Assembly: GCF_020483305.1 (NCBI RefSeq)
Contig: NZ_JACWAB010000001.1
Coordinates: 62,001-126,000 of the forward strand
Length of the DNA: 64,000 nt
Reading direction: 5' to 3'
Source: Arthrobacter sp. UM1
GTDB taxonomy: Bacteria > Actinomycetota > Actinomycetes > Actinomycetales > Micrococcaceae
Made by a program: the position numbers and the translations under genes. The notes beneath the pieces were generated by a model, which saw only the letters and a program-made list of their open reading frames with translations, was not told where the DNA came from and searched no databases. This document shows positions 20,813 through 30,098 of this stretch, in pieces; positions within the stretch are counted from its first letter, which is position 1; each line of letters begins with the position of its first letter.

Positions 20813-21460
20813 TCAGAGGATGCGCACGCCCGCGTCGGCGAGCTCGGCCTCGGCCGTCCGCGCGGTCTCCTCGGAGATCGCCGCCGTGAGCGGCCCGAGG
20901 ACCACGGTCTCGAAGCCGAGCCGCCGGGCGTCGAGCGCGGTCTGCGTCACGCAGTAGTCGAAGGCGAGCCCGCAGATGAGAACCGTGTCCACGCCGTGGT
21001 CCAGCAGCCACGTGTTGAGGCGGGGACGGTCCTCCGGGCGCTGCCGTGGATCGTCGAGCCGCCCTTCGAACCCGGAGTACGCGGCCTCGAACTCGCCCTT
21101 CTTGAACGCCGCGTCCAGCCGCGGCAGAGAGAGCTCGGGGCACAGCTGGGCTCCGGGCGTTCCGACTACGCAGTGAGGCGGCCAGCTGTCCCGGAAGTCG
21201 GGCGTCTCGGAGAAGTGGGAGCCCGGGTCGATGTGCCAGTCCTGGGTGGTCACGACGAGCCCGAACGAGCGCGGCGCGGCCAGACACTCGGTGATCCGGC
21301 GCGCCGTCTCGCGTCCGCCTTCGACGGCGAGGGCGCCGGACTCGCAGAAGTCGTTCTGGACGTCCACGACGAGCGTCGCGGTCCTCTGCGGGTCCACGGT
21401 CATCTCGCTGAGCGAGAGCAGCTCGGTCAGCTCGGCCACGGGTCCGGGGCGCAGAATCAT
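20813..21460 (-). CDS. pncA: Nicotinamidase
   Basis: 215 residues from the ATG at 21460, with GAGGA 8 bases upstream inside the end of pncB. A start at 21403 (MTVDPQRTATLVVDVQNDF) is also possible and would give 196 residues. The isochorismatase-like fold is clear: Asp33 in VDVQNDF, Lys121 in FKKGE and nucleophile Cys170 in FDYCVTQT form the triad. Asp74, His76, His82 and His96 match the metal site. It hydrolyses nicotinamide to nicotinate, feeding PncB, and lies 4 bases behind pncB, giving a two-gene NAD salvage operon. Pyrazinamide activation is a family property. Confidence 0.92.
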   Translation of the reverse strand: MILRPGPVAELTELLSLSEMTVDPQRTATLVVDVQNDFCESGALAVEGGRETARRITECLAAPRSFGLVVTTQDWHIDPGSHFSETPDFRDSWPPHCVVGTPGAQLCPELSLPRLDAAFKKGEFEAAYSGFEGRLDDPRQRPEDRPRLNTWLLDHGVDTVLICGLAFDYCVTQTALDARRLGFETVVLGPLTAAISEETARTAEAELADAGVRIL

Positions 21461-21464
21461 GGGA

Positions 21465-22790
21465 TCAGTCCTCGTAGAGGGTCGGGATGACGGGGTCTCC
21501 GGCGGCGAGCCGGGTGTGGGCCGCGGGCAGCTCGGCGAGGGAGGCGCGGTGGCGCTCCGCGGCGCGCACGACGGCGTCGGGGCCCGTGTGCGCGTCGTCG
21601 ATCTCTCCGCGGTCCACGAGCTGGGTGAGGAGCGGGCGGTCGTCGAAGTCGCTCGCCGGCGGGTGGCCCACGCCGATGACCTCGGCCGTGGCCACGCCCT
21701 GCTCGTTCTTGCGGCGCAGCGCGTACTTGCGCCCGCCCACGGAGGCCTTGTCCTTGGCCTTCTTGGCCACGGAGACCCACTCGCCGCTCTCGTCCTGGCG
21801 GGCGACGAGCTTGTAGACCATCGAGGCCGTGGGCGCGCCCGATCCGGTGACGAGCTGCGTGCCCACCCCGTAGGCGTTGACGGGGGCGGAGGCGAGCGCC
21901 GCGATCGCGTACTCGTCGAGATCGCTCGTCACGACGATGCCGGTCTCGGTGTTGCCGAGCGAGTCGAGCAGGCGCCGCGCCCAGCCGGCCTGGGTGACGA
22001 GGTCGCCCGAGTCGAGCCGGATCGCGCCGAGCTCCGGCCCGGCGACCTCGACGGCGGTGCGGATGCCCTGCTCGACGTCGTACGTGTCCACGAGCAGCGA
22101 CGTGCCCGGGCCGAGCGAGGCCACCTGCGCCTCGAACGCGGCCTTCTCGGAGTCGTGGAGCAGCGTGAACGAGTGCGCCGCCGTGCCCGCCGTCGAGAGC
22201 CCGTAGCGGCGGCCGGCCTCGAGGTTCGACGTCGTCGCGAATCCCGCGATGGCAGCGGCGCGCGCGGAGGCGACGGCCGCGTCCTCGTGGGTGCGCCGGG
22301 ACCCCATCTCGATGCAGGGGCGGCCGCCGGCCGCCACGGTCATGCGGGAGGCGGCGGAGGCGATGGCGGAGTCGTGGTTCATGATCGAGAGCAGAAGCGT
22401 CTCGAGGACGCACGCCTCGGCGAACGTGGACTCGACGATGAGCAGGGGAGAGTTCGGGAAGTAGGCCTCGCCCTCGGCGTAGCCGAAGACGTCTCCGGTG
22501 AAGCGGAAGCCCTCGAGGTAGGCGACGGTCTCCTTGTCGAAGACGCCGGAGTCGGAGAGGTAGCGCAGCTCGTCCTCGCCGAAGCGGAAGTCCCGCAGCG
22601 CCTCGAGGAAGCGGCCCGTGCCGCCCACCACGCCGTACCGGCGCCCGTTGGGCAGGCGCCGGGCGAAGGTCTCGAAGACGCTCCTGCGGTGCGCCGCGCC
22701 GGAGCGGAGGGCGGCCTGGAGCATCGTGAGCTCGTAGTGGTCTGTCTTGAGCGCGGTGGAGGCGAACGCCTCGCCGGGGGACGGCGCCAT
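21465..22790 (-). CDS. pncB: Nicotinate phosphoribosyltransferase
   Basis: 441 residues from the ATG at 22790 (MAPSPGEAFASTALKTDHYELTM), with AGAGG upstream. Conserved blocks are TDHYELTM (16-23), ARRLPNGRRYGVVGG, EMGSRRTHEDAAVASARAA, DTYDVEQGI, RLDSGDL and YGVGTQLVTGSGAP, which bind PRPP and nicotinate. It makes nicotinate mononucleotide with ATP hydrolysis in the Preiss-Handler pathway. Placed before pncA and read the same way. No NrtR-type operator was recognised in the 118-base divergent gap to clpS. Confidence 0.95.
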   Translation of the reverse strand: MAPSPGEAFASTALKTDHYELTMLQAALRSGAAHRRSVFETFARRLPNGRRYGVVGGTGRFLEALRDFRFGEDELRYLSDSGVFDKETVAYLEGFRFTGDVFGYAEGEAYFPNSPLLIVESTFAEACVLETLLLSIMNHDSAIASAASRMTVAAGGRPCIEMGSRRTHEDAAVASARAAAIAGFATTSNLEAGRRYGLSTAGTAAHSFTLLHDSEKAAFEAQVASLGPGTSLLVDTYDVEQGIRTAVEVAGPELGAIRLDSGDLVTQAGWARRLLDSLGNTETGIVVTSDLDEYAIAALASAPVNAYGVGTQLVTGSGAPTASMVYKLVARQDESGEWVSVAKKAKDKASVGGRKYALRRKNEQGVATAEVIGVGHPPASDFDDRPLLTQLVDRGEIDDAHTGPDAVVRAAERHRASLAELPAAHTRLAAGDPVIPTLYED

Positions 22791-22895
22791 GGTGGAACCT
22801 CTTCTGCGTGGACGGCTGAGCGGCCCCGGGGCACGGCCTCCGGCGCGGATGACGCGGGGAGCGAAAAGCCGGTGACCATCGGGGCGGGCATTCCC

Positions 22896-22901
22896 TAGCA
22901 T
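22896..22901 (+). promoter_or_regulatory. -10 element of clpS, leaderless
   Basis: TAGCAT, then AGAGACT (7 bases), then the ATG at 22909. Confidence 0.6.
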
Positions 22902-22908
22902 AGAGACT

Positions 22909-23220
22909 ATGACGGACGGAGAGCGGGAGACATCCGGCGGCCTCGGCACGCTGAGCCGGGAGGACGCGGACCTGGGGCTGGACTCGCCCTGGCAGGTGGT
23001 CGTGTGGAACGACCCGGTCAACCTCATGGACTACGTGGCCTTCGTCTTCCGCTCCTACTTCCACTACAGCGCGGCGGAGGCGGACCGCCTCATGCTCGCG
23101 GTGCACGAGGAGGGGCGCGCCGTCGTCGCCTCCGGCACTCGGGAGTCCTGCGAGCGGGACACCCAGGCGATGCACCGCTACGGCCTCCAGGCCACCTATG
23201 AGAGGGCCGACCGTGGCTGA
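22909..23220 (+). CDS. clpS: ATP-dependent Clp protease adaptor ClpS
   Basis: 103 residues. The core is PWQVVVWNDPVNLMDYVAFV, then FRSYFHYSAAEADRLMLAVHEEGRAVVASGTRE. Asn34, Asp35 and the hydrophobic Met40 region form the pocket that binds bulky N-terminal residues of N-end-rule substrates, which are then handed to ClpA or ClpC. The last 8 bases overlap the DUF2017 gene (GTGGCTGA). It begins the conserved clpS-DUF2017-murI group. Confidence 0.95.
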   Translation: MTDGERETSGGLGTLSREDADLGLDSPWQVVVWNDPVNLMDYVAFVFRSYFHYSAAEADRLMLAVHEEGRAVVASGTRESCERDTQAMHRYGLQATYERADRG

Positions 23221-23767
23221 GCGGTTCCGCTACCGCCCGGGCGCGGACGGCGGGAGCGTCGTCGGGCGCCTCGAGCCGGAGGAGATCGCGATCCTCGAGC
23301 GGGTGCTCGCGGACGTCGAGGAGCTGCTCGCGCCCGAGGGCGGGGAGGACCAGGACCCCCTCGTCGAGCTGACGGGGTATTCGCCGGCCGCCGAGACGCC
23401 CCAGGACGGCGCCCTGCGGGCCCTGCTGCCGGACGCCGCGGAGGACGACGAATCCGCGGGCGAGTTCCGCCGGCTCACCGAGTACTCCCTGCGGACGGAC
23501 AAGATCGCGGACCTTCGCGCCGCGCGGATGCTCATCGCGGCCGAGTCCCTGCGCCTCAGCCTCGAGGACGCGGAGACGCTCGCGCGCGCGTTCAACTCCG
23601 TGGCGATCGTGCTCGCCGAGCGGCTCGCGATCCGATCGGACGAGGACGCTGCCGCGGTCTCCGAGATCGAGGACCCGCAGGACGACGACGAGTTCATGGC
23701 CGTCCTCTACAACTTCGTGGGATGGATCCGGGGCGGCCTCTCCGCCGCTCTCATCGACGCCTTGTGA
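23213..23767 (+). CDS. DUF2017 protein
   Basis: 184 residues from the GTG at 23213, chosen because GAGAGGG lies 5 bases upstream and the start overlaps the clpS stop. An ATG at 23198 is in frame but sits inside that ribosome site. The protein is acidic and mostly helical (EEIAILERVLADVEELL, MLIAAESLRLSLEDAETLARAFN, EFMAVLYNFVGWIRG). DUF2017 has no known activity, yet its coupling to clpS across actinobacteria suggests a link with N-end-rule proteolysis. That link is inferred from position only. Confidence 0.85.
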   Translation: MAERFRYRPGADGGSVVGRLEPEEIAILERVLADVEELLAPEGGEDQDPLVELTGYSPAAETPQDGALRALLPDAAEDDESAGEFRRLTEYSLRTDKIADLRAARMLIAAESLRLSLEDAETLARAFNSVAIVLAERLAIRSDEDAAAVSEIEDPQDDDEFMAVLYNFVGWIRGGLSAALIDAL

Positions 23768-23812
23768 CAAACTCAACAGGGGCTCGGGGAGTCCCGTGAG
23801 CGGGCCTGCGCC

Positions 23813-23818
23813 TACGCT
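23813..23818 (+). promoter_or_regulatory. -10 element of murI
   Basis: TACGCT, 9 bases before the ATG at 23828. This would leave a leader of at most a few bases. Confidence 0.45.
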
Positions 23819-23827
23819 GGAACACTA

Positions 23828-24793
23828 ATGAACTCTCGCAGCCTCCCGGACGCGCCGAGCGCTCGTCCGGCCGTCTCCGCAGCGGCCCCCATCGGGATCT
23901 TCGACTCCGGTGTGGGCGGGCTGACCGTGGCCAGGTCGCTCATCGACCTCATGCCCCATGAGTCCGTCCTCTACGTCGGGGACACCCAGAACAGCCCGTA
24001 CGGGCCGCTGCCCATCGCGGAGGTCCGGGCCAACGCGCTCGGCATCATGGACCAGCTCGTCTCCAGCGGGGTCAAGGCGCTGGTCATCGCCTGCAACACC
24101 GCCTCGGCCGCCGTGCTCGGGGACGCGCGGGAGCGCTACACGGGCCGGTACGGGATCCCCGTCGTCGAGGTCATCCGCCCGGCGGTCCGGCGCGCGGCCG
24201 CGGCGACGAGGAACGGCCGGATCGGCGTCGTCGCCACCGCCGGCACCGTGCGCTCGCGGGCCTACGAGGACACGTTCGCCGCCGCCCCGCACCTCGAGGT
24301 CTTCTCCGCGGCGTGCCCGCGGTTCGTCGAGTTCGTCGAGGCGGGCGTGACGAGCGGGCCGGAGCTCATCCGCACGGCTGAGGAGTACGTCGCGCCGCTC
24401 AAGGAGGCCGGTGTGGACACCCTCATCCTCGGCTGCACGCACTATCCGCTGCTGACGGGCGTGCTCTCGCTCGTCATGGGGGAGGACGTCACCCTCATCT
24501 CCTCGGCGGAGGAGACGGCCAAGGACGTCTACCGCTCGCTCGTGCGGGAGGGCATCCAGGCCCCGGACACCGCCGAGGCCGCGCGGGAGTTCATGGCGAC
24601 CGGTTCGGCCGCCGAGTTCGAGGTCCTCGCCCGCCGCTTCCTGGGGCCCGAGGTGGCCTCGGTGACGCGCGTCGAGGACGTGCACGCGATCTATCCGACT
24701 GCGAGCATCGCGCGGATCACGCCCGCGATGCTCGAGGCCGCCGCCCGCCTCAAGGGCGGCGAGTCAGGCCAGGGCAAGGGGGCCCGAGCATGA
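23828..24793 (+). CDS. murI: Glutamate racemase
   Basis: 321 residues, slightly longer than usual (about 270-290) because of a 20-residue variable N-terminus and a Gly-rich tail. Catalytic Cys89 (IACNTASA) and Cys203 (LGCTHYPLL) act as the two-base pair; Asp26 lies in [11 protein letters not shown], and [10 protein letters not shown] is intact. It converts L- to D-glutamate for peptidoglycan in the cytoplasm. Its stop overlaps the next start by 4 bases (ATGA at 24790). Confidence 0.95.
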   Translation: MNSRSLPDAPSARPAVSAAAPIGIFDSGVGGLTVARSLIDLMPHESVLYVGDTQNSPYGPLPIAEVRANALGIMDQLVSSGVKALVIACNTASAAVLGDARERYTGRYGIPVVEVIRPAVRRAAAATRNGRIGVVATAGTVRSRAYEDTFAAAPHLEVFSAACPRFVEFVEAGVTSGPELIRTAEEYVAPLKEAGVDTLILGCTHYPLLTGVLSLVMGEDVTLISSAEETAKDVYRSLVREGIQAPDTAEAAREFMATGSAAEFEVLARRFLGPEVASVTRVEDVHAIYPTASIARITPAMLEAAARLKGGESGQGKGARA

Positions 24794-25575
24794 GACTGAC
24801 CGTCGTCGGCTGCCAGGGGAGCTTCCCCGGCCCGGAGTCACCGGCGTCCTGCTATCTGCTCCAGGCGGAGGAGGGGGAGAGGACGTGGAACCTCCTCTTC
24901 GACCTCGGCTCCGGGGCGCTCGGCCACGTGCAGAGGCACCTGGACCTGGCCGACATCGACGCGATCTTCCTGAGCCACCTCCACCCGGACCACTGCATGG
25001 ACGTCTGCGGACTGCACGTGGCGGTCCACTGGAACCCGGACGGGCAGCCGGAGCGGAGGATCCAGATCCACGGGCCCGCCGAGACCGCGGACCGCCTGGC
25101 GACCGCCTACGGGATGCCGCTCGATCCCGGCATGCACGAGGACTTCCGGTTCGTGCCCCTCGCGGCCGGCCGGCCCGTCCGGCTGGGCCCGCTCACCGTG
25201 GAGCCCTTCGCCGTCCGCCACCCCGTGGAGGAGGCCTACGCCTTCCGCGTCACCGAGACGCAGCCGGACGGCACCCAGACCGTCTTCACCTACTCCGGGG
25301 ACACGGACTCCTGCGAGGGGCTCGTCGAGGCCGCGCGAGACGCGGACTGCTTCCTCTGCGAGGCCGCCTTCCACGAGGGCCGCGACGACGCGATCACGGG
25401 CGTCCACCTCACCGGCCGGCGTGCCGGGCAGGCCGCTGCGGACGCCGGGGCCCGGCGCCTGCTCCTCACCCACCTGCCGGTGTGGAACAGCCCCGTGCGC
25501 TCCCTGGAAGAGGCGCGCGAGGCGTACGACGGCGAGACGGCCGTCGTCGCCGCCGGGGTCTCCTACCGGATCTGA
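24790..25575 (+). CDS. MBL-fold metallohydrolase, RNase Z/PDE-like
   Basis: 261 residues. The metal motif is HLHPDH (63-68), with further ligands in [11 protein letters not shown], the Asp of SGDTDSCEG and [11 protein letters not shown] near the C-terminus. The fold is close to RNase Z/ElaC and cyclic-nucleotide phosphodiesterases, but the tRNase Z exosite arm is not seen. It is always found beside murI and rph in actinobacteria, and its substrate is undefined. Four-base overlap with murI indicates coupling; rph follows 24 bases later. Confidence 0.85.
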   Translation: MRLTVVGCQGSFPGPESPASCYLLQAEEGERTWNLLFDLGSGALGHVQRHLDLADIDAIFLSHLHPDHCMDVCGLHVAVHWNPDGQPERRIQIHGPAETADRLATAYGMPLDPGMHEDFRFVPLAAGRPVRLGPLTVEPFAVRHPVEEAYAFRVTETQPDGTQTVFTYSGDTDSCEGLVEAARDADCFLCEAAFHEGRDDAITGVHLTGRRAGQAAADAGARRLLLTHLPVWNSPVRSLEEAREAYDGETAVVAAGVSYRI

Positions 25576-25587
25576 GGAGCGCCTCCC

Positions 25588-25593
25588 TAGGAT
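25588..25593 (+). promoter_or_regulatory. -10 element of rph, leaderless
   Basis: TAGGAT, then GGAGGC (6 bases), then the ATG at 25600. It suggests an internal promoter in the murI group. Confidence 0.55.
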
Positions 25594-25599
25594 GGAGGC

Positions 25600-26388
25600 A
25601 TGACTGAATCCACCACTGCCCCCGCACCCCGAGCCGACGGCCGCGCCCACGACGAGCTGCGGCCCGTGACCATCGAGACCGGCTGGTCCAAGAACGCCGA
25701 GGGCTCTGCTCTCGTCAGCTTCGGGGACACGCGGGTGCTCTGCACCGCGTCCCTCACGGAGGGCGTGCCCCGGTGGCTCAAGGGCCAGGGCACCGGCTGG
25801 CTCACGGCGGAGTACGCGATGCTCCCGCGCTCCACGAACACCCGCAGCGCCCGCGAGTCCGTCAAGGGCAAGCTCGGCGGCCGCACCCATGAGATCTCGC
25901 GGCTCATCGGGCGCTCCCTCCGCGCCGTCGTGGACCTCGCCGAGCTCGGCGAGAACACGATCGTCCTGGACTGCGACGTGCTCCAGGCCGACGGCGGCAC
26001 CCGCACCGCCGCGATCACCGGCGCGTACGCGGCCCTCGTCGAGGCCGTCCGGTTCGGACAGTCCAACGGCATGATCCCCGCCCGGGCCGAGGTCCTCACG
26101 GACTCGGTCTCCGCGGTCAGCGTGGGCATCGTGGACGGCCGCCCCGTCCTCGACCTCCCGTATGTGGAGGACGTCGCGGCCGAGACGGACATGAACGTCG
26201 TCGTCACCGGCGGCGGGTCCTTCGTGGAGGTCCAGGGGACCGCCGAGGGCGCGCCGTTCGACCGAGACGAGCTCAACTCCCTCCTCGACTTGGCGCTCAC
26301 CGGAACCGAGCAGCTCGCTCGCATCCAGGCGGAGGCGCTCGGCGCCCAGGTCGTCGTGGGCGCGCCAGCGCGCGAGGAGGACGCGTGA
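25600..26388 (+). CDS. rph: Ribonuclease PH
   Basis: 262 residues. Family blocks are [34 protein letters not shown]-type (here [12 protein letters not shown]) and [25 protein letters not shown], which together contain the phosphate- and RNA-binding residues. It trims tRNA 3' ends with phosphate as co-substrate. The 15-residue N-terminal extension is variable. The stop overlaps the GTG of the next gene by 4 bases, as is common for rph-rdgB pairs. Confidence 0.95.
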   Translation: MTESTTAPAPRADGRAHDELRPVTIETGWSKNAEGSALVSFGDTRVLCTASLTEGVPRWLKGQGTGWLTAEYAMLPRSTNTRSARESVKGKLGGRTHEISRLIGRSLRAVVDLAELGENTIVLDCDVLQADGGTRTAAITGAYAALVEAVRFGQSNGMIPARAEVLTDSVSAVSVGIVDGRPVLDLPYVEDVAAETDMNVVVTGGGSFVEVQGTAEGAPFDRDELNSLLDLALTGTEQLARIQAEALGAQVVVGAPAREEDA

Positions 26389-27005
26389 GCGGCGCGCGGC
26401 TCGTCCTCGCCTCCCACAACAAGGGGAAGCTGCGGGAGCTGCGGGCGATGATCGCCGAGCAGGCCCCCGAGCTGGACGTGGACTCCCTCGTGGTGGACGC
26501 CGCGGCGGCCGGCGCCCCGGACGTGGCCGAGACCGGCGTGACGTTCGAGGAGAACGCGCGGCTCAAGGCGGAGGCCATCGCACAGGAGACGGGGCTCGCC
26601 GCGCTCGCGGACGACTCCGGGCTCTGCGTGGACGTGCTCGGCGGGGCCCCGGGCTTCCTCTCGGCCCGCTGGTCCGGCCGCCACGGCGACGACGAGGCCA
26701 ACCTGCGCCTGCTCCTCGCCCAGCTCGCGGACGTCCCGGACGGACACCGGGCCGGGGGCTTCGAGTGCCGCGCCGCGCTCGCGGTGCCGGGCGCCGAGAC
26801 GGCGGTGACGCAGGGCAGCTTCCGCGGCGTCATCCTGCGCGAGCCCCGGGGAGAGGGCGGATTCGGCTACGATCCGATCCTCCAGCCGGACGGCCGCGAG
26901 GAGAGCGCCGCCGAGCTCGATCCGGCCGAGAAGAACCGGCTCAGCCACCGCGGCGCGGCCATGCGGGCCATGATGCCGAGGATCCTCGAGGTCCTGAAGG
27001 CGTGA
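26385..27005 (+). CDS. rdgB: dITP/XTP pyrophosphatase (non-canonical purine NTP hydrolase)
   Basis: 206 residues from the GTG at 26385. Conserved motifs are [62 protein letters not shown]-type (here [12 protein letters not shown]) and [10 protein letters not shown]. The enzyme removes ITP, dITP and XTP from the nucleotide pool. It is the last gene of the clpS-to-rdgB run and is followed at once by a hairpin. Confidence 0.95.
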   Translation: MSGARLVLASHNKGKLRELRAMIAEQAPELDVDSLVVDAAAAGAPDVAETGVTFEENARLKAEAIAQETGLAALADDSGLCVDVLGGAPGFLSARWSGRHGDDEANLRLLLAQLADVPDGHRAGGFECRAALAVPGAETAVTQGSFRGVILREPRGEGGFGYDPILQPDGREESAAELDPAEKNRLSHRGAAMRAMMPRILEVLKA

Positions 27006-27013
27006 AGACAGAG

Positions 27014-27045
27014 CGAGGCCCCTTCCCGCGCGGGAAGGGGCCTCG
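27014..27045. terminator. Perfect palindromic terminator between rdgB and dedA
   Basis: A 32-base perfect palindrome (core GGCCCCTTCCCG and its complement) starts 9 bases after the rdgB stop. It lies between two convergent genes and can work in both directions. No U-tract beyond GCGTTCTC. Confidence 0.7.
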
Positions 27046-27081
27046 GCGTTCTCAGCGGCAGGCCGGGAGCCAGACGGGGAG

Positions 27082-27825
27082 TCAGTCCCGGGCGCGCTCC
27101 GAGCCTGCGGTGTGGGAGCCGTCCTCGCGCTCAGCGGCCGAGTCGGCCGGGTAGGCGGAACGGCCCTGGCGGCGGGCCTTGACGATCTCGAAGACGATGG
27201 GCAGCACGGAGACGAGGACGATGAGGATGAAGATCCCGTCCAGGTGGTCCCGGACGAACGGGACGCGGTCTCCGAGGATGAAGCCGAGCATCGTCACGCC
27301 CACGCCCCAGAGGGCTGCGCCGATCACGTTGTAGCGGATGAAGGTGCTGTAGTGCATTTTGGCCACGCCCGCGATGACCGGCGTGAACGTGCGGACGATC
27401 GGCACGAAGCGTGCCAGGATGACGGACTTGCCGCCGTGCTTCTCGAAGAAGGCGTGCGCCTGCTCCACGTGCTCGTGGCGGAAGAGCCTCGACTCCGGCT
27501 TGTTGAAGACGGCCGGCCCGGCCTTGCGGCCGATCGCGTACCCCACCTGGTCTCCCGCGAAGGCCGCGATGAAGACGAGCAGGGCCAGCAGCACGATGTT
27601 CACCTTGATGGTGCCGGTGGCCACGAGCAGGCCCGCCGTGAAGAGCAGCGAGTCTCCGGGCAGGAAGAAGCCGACGAGGAGACCCGTCTCGGCGAACACG
27701 ATGCCGAGGATGAGGAGGATGACCCACGGGCCCACCCGGGGGTCCGCGAGGAAGACCTGGGGATCGAGCCAGCTCGGGAGGAAGCCGGCGAGGGGGAGGG
27801 ACGTGTCTGAGATCAGGGAAGTCAT
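27082..27825 (-). CDS. DedA family membrane protein
   Basis: 247 residues from the ATG at 27825. Family marks are FAETGLLVGFFLPGDSLLF (TM region 1), GDQVGYAIGRKAG, FEKHGGKSVILARFVPIVRTFTPVIAGVAKM and ALWGVG. The Arg residues in the ARFVPIVRTF block and the Glu in FAET are needed in characterised members. DedA proteins help recycle undecaprenyl phosphate or scramble phospholipids and keep the proton motive force. About five membrane segments, with a polar C-terminal tail of about 35 residues. Transcribed toward rdgB; the 126-base gap upstream is shared with the exonuclease gene. Confidence 0.92.
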   Translation of the reverse strand: MTSLISDTSLPLAGFLPSWLDPQVFLADPRVGPWVILLILGIVFAETGLLVGFFLPGDSLLFTAGLLVATGTIKVNIVLLALLVFIAAFAGDQVGYAIGRKAGPAVFNKPESRLFRHEHVEQAHAFFEKHGGKSVILARFVPIVRTFTPVIAGVAKMHYSTFIRYNVIGAALWGVGVTMLGFILGDRVPFVRDHLDGIFILIVLVSVLPIVFEIVKARRQGRSAYPADSAAEREDGSHTAGSERARD

Positions 27826-27938
27826 GGGCACCGAGTCAGGATACCGGCCCAGCCTGACAAGAGCCCGAGCGGCGCGGCGCACGGCCGGACATGGGCGGAC
27901 GGGGCGCTCGGCGCACCGGCTCGGCAGCGAACCGGGCA

Positions 27939-27944
27939 TAGGGT
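27939..27944 (+). promoter_or_regulatory. -10 element of DnaQ-BRCT exonuclease gene, leaderless
   Basis: TAGGGT, then GGATCGG (7 bases), then the GTG at 27952. This supports 27952 over the GTG at 27943. Confidence 0.55.
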
Positions 27945-27951
27945 GGATCGG

Positions 27952-28968
27952 GTGAGCGTGGACTTCGTCGCCGTCGACTTCGAGACGGCCAACGGCTTCA
28001 GGGGCTCTCCGTGCGCCGTCGGGCTCGTCAGAGTGGCGGGAGGCCGCCCGGAGGCCGAGTGGGAGAGTCTCATCGCGCCGCCGGCGCCGGCCGACGTGTT
28101 CGACCCTCGCAACGTCCGCATCCACGGGATCCTCCCCGAGGACGTGCGGGACGCGCCCGCCTTCCCCGAGGTGCTCGAGCGGATCCTCGCGTTCTCGGAG
28201 GGCCTGCCCCTCGTGGCCCACAACGCGGCGTTCGACCTGGGCGTGCTCCGCGGTGCGGCCGAGCTCACCTCCTCGCGGCTGCCGAGCCGCCGCTCCGCCT
28301 GCACGGTGCAGATGTCCCGGGCGTCCTTCTCTCTGCCCTCACACTCGCTGCCCTTCTCCGCCGAGGCCGCCGGGCATCCGATGACCCACCACCACAACGC
28401 TCTCGCCGACGCGCGGGCGTGCGCCGCCGTCGCCCTCGAGGCTGTCCGGCGCACCGGGGAGGGGACGCTCGAGGCGGCGCTCCGCCGCCTGGGCGTTCCG
28501 ATGTCGCAGCTCGCTCCCTACGATCCCGCCGAGGGGCTCTCCTCCGCGACTGAGCGGGCGCTGCGCTCCGTTCCCGGCCCGTCGGGGGAGGAGGGCGCGC
28601 CGGCCGAGTCCTTCGAGCTGCCGTCCCGCCTCGATCCGGTCTCCCCGAATCCCGACGCCGACCCGGCCAATCCGCTCTTCGGCCAGCGGGTCCTCTTCAC
28701 GGGGCCGCTCGGCCTGTCCCGGGCCGAGGCCTGGCGGCGGGCGGCCGAGTGCGGCGCGGAGCCTGTGGGGGTGCTCTCCCTGTCCACGGACGTCCTCGTC
28801 GTCGGCGGGGGATTCGCGAGCGACGACGTCCGGGGCGGCGGGCGTTTCACCTCCTCCACGCTGGAGAAGGCGCTCAAGCTGCAGGCGAGGGGGTTCCGGC
28901 TCGAGATCGTGACCGAGGGCGAGTTCATGCAGCGGGTCGGCGGAGCCTGGCCGCCCCATGGCGCGTAG
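27952..28968 (+). CDS. DEDDh 3'-5' exonuclease with C-terminal BRCT domain
   Basis: 338 residues from the GTG at 27952. The N-terminal DnaQ fold (1-170) has Asp9 and Glu11 in VDFETAN, AHNAAFDLG (second Asp) and HNALADARA (His and third Asp), so the DEDDh site is complete. A Pro/Glu-rich linker leads to a BRCT-like domain (about 240-330; FGQRVLFTGPLGLSRAEAWRRAAECG, STDVLVVGGG). Stand-alone DnaQ-BRCT proteins are found in actinobacteria and are thought to act in DNA repair. The BRCT part may bind a phospho-protein, DNA end or partner. The gene stands alone. Confidence 0.88.
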   Translation: MSVDFVAVDFETANGFRGSPCAVGLVRVAGGRPEAEWESLIAPPAPADVFDPRNVRIHGILPEDVRDAPAFPEVLERILAFSEGLPLVAHNAAFDLGVLRGAAELTSSRLPSRRSACTVQMSRASFSLPSHSLPFSAEAAGHPMTHHHNALADARACAAVALEAVRRTGEGTLEAALRRLGVPMSQLAPYDPAEGLSSATERALRSVPGPSGEEGAPAESFELPSRLDPVSPNPDADPANPLFGQRVLFTGPLGLSRAEAWRRAAECGAEPVGVLSLSTDVLVVGGGFASDDVRGGGRFTSSTLEKALKLQARGFRLEIVTEGEFMQRVGGAWPPHGA

Positions 28969-29087
28969 GCGCCCTCGCCAGGAACAGTGATCGACGGGAC
29001 CGCACGTCTGGGCGCTCCGTGCGGCGCTCGCCGTTCGACGGGGAAGTTGTGAGCGCCCGCTCAAGGTGGGCCCGCTCGCGGTGTCGG

Positions 29088-29891
29088 CTACTGCTGCAGG
29101 AAGTCGATCAGGGCCTCGTTGGCTGCGGCGGGATCATCCATATTGGAGTTGTGCGCGGCGTTGAGAAGGGTAACCAGGATGGTTTCAGCGTTCCGGTCCG
29201 TGAGTCGCTGCATGGCTTTCCTGATGTTGCCCGAGCGATCCTGCTCGCCCACGAGTGCCAGAGTCGGGACGCTGAGCCGATATGCGGGGTCGGGCGCCAG
29301 GCAATCCGCCCAGAAGCCCATGATCTCGATGAACCGGCGCTTCCCCACCTGGCGCAGACAGGATTCGGCGTAGTCGACAGTTGCGGCCGACCGGCCGCAG
29401 ACACGAGCGGATTGCCGGACGAGAGCGTTCCAGGGGCAGACGGACAGGACCGCCTTGGTGCAGCGCAGCGCGAGCTTCTCACGAAGGGTCAGAGGGCCGT
29501 GATTGTCGGTGCAGTCAATCAGAACCAAGCGGGCGACACGGTCAGGGTGACGGTCAAGGTAGGACTGGGCGAGGTTGCCTCCCATTGACTGACCGACCAG
29601 CGTGACTGCGTTCGGCCCAAGAGTGCTGATGAGAGCATGGAGGTCCTCGCACATGTCCGGGTAGCGGAACTCGTCGTTCAGCTTTGACTGACCATGGCCG
29701 CGCGCATCCCAACAGACCGCCCCGACGTCGCTTGGCAGCGCCGCGAGCTGCGCGTCGAACATGTGTCCGTCCATGCCCGCGCCATGCAGAAAGACGACCC
29801 AGCGGCCGTGCTGAGCTTCTCGACGCCGGTAGTGCACGACGCATCCGGGGCGGTCGAGCACCATTTCTCGAAGGTCCGACATGTCTGACAT
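29088..29891 (-). CDS. Alpha/beta hydrolase with atypical codon use
   Basis: 267 residues from the ATG at 29891; a second ATG lies 9 bases on. Oxyanion HGAGMDG (36-42), nucleophile GQSMGG with Ser102, an Asp in GEQDRSG and the base His in NAAHNSN form the triad. It resembles small cytoplasmic esterases or C-C hydrolases. The codons are clearly less biased than the neighbours (CTT, CGA, GAA, GCT and TCA occur early), and Cys is unusually frequent. With an AT-richer 5' flank, this suggests recent acquisition. There is no operon partner; substrate is unknown. Confidence 0.82.
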   Translation of the reverse strand: MSDMSDLREMVLDRPGCVVHYRRREAQHGRWVVFLHGAGMDGHMFDAQLAALPSDVGAVCWDARGHGQSKLNDEFRYPDMCEDLHALISTLGPNAVTLVGQSMGGNLAQSYLDRHPDRVARLVLIDCTDNHGPLTLREKLALRCTKAVLSVCPWNALVRQSARVCGRSAATVDYAESCLRQVGKRRFIEIMGFWADCLAPDPAYRLSVPTLALVGEQDRSGNIRKAMQRLTDRNAETILVTLLNAAHNSNMDDPAAANEALIDFLQQ

Positions 29892-30098
29892 ACTCCCGCC
29901 TCAGGCATGGCTTCTTCCTTGTCCGTCATTCCACCACATGCCCACGTCGGCGATTCGTCGCCCTGTGCTGGACACAGTCCGGTGACAACTCGCCCCTGAC
30001 CGACACGACCGGGATGACGTCGGTCTGAGTCGACTCCCTCCCATCATGTGGGCCCTGAGTCGGGCCGGAATGGTTCGCTCTGGCCGCGGCCGGCGAGG
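29892..30098. other. Gap between two minus-strand genes
   Basis: About 207 bases of lower GC than the flanks with no credible gene. It must hold the promoter of the 29088-29891 hydrolase, but no clear hexamers stand out. TGTGCTGGACACA (29968-29980) is a small imperfect inverted repeat of uncertain value. Confidence 0.4.

Noticed and set aside
27014-27045. Perfect 32-base palindrome as an attachment or recombination site
   Set aside because: It is 9 bases after a stop codon, between convergent genes, with the same GC-rich design as other terminators here; no integrase or target duplication is near.
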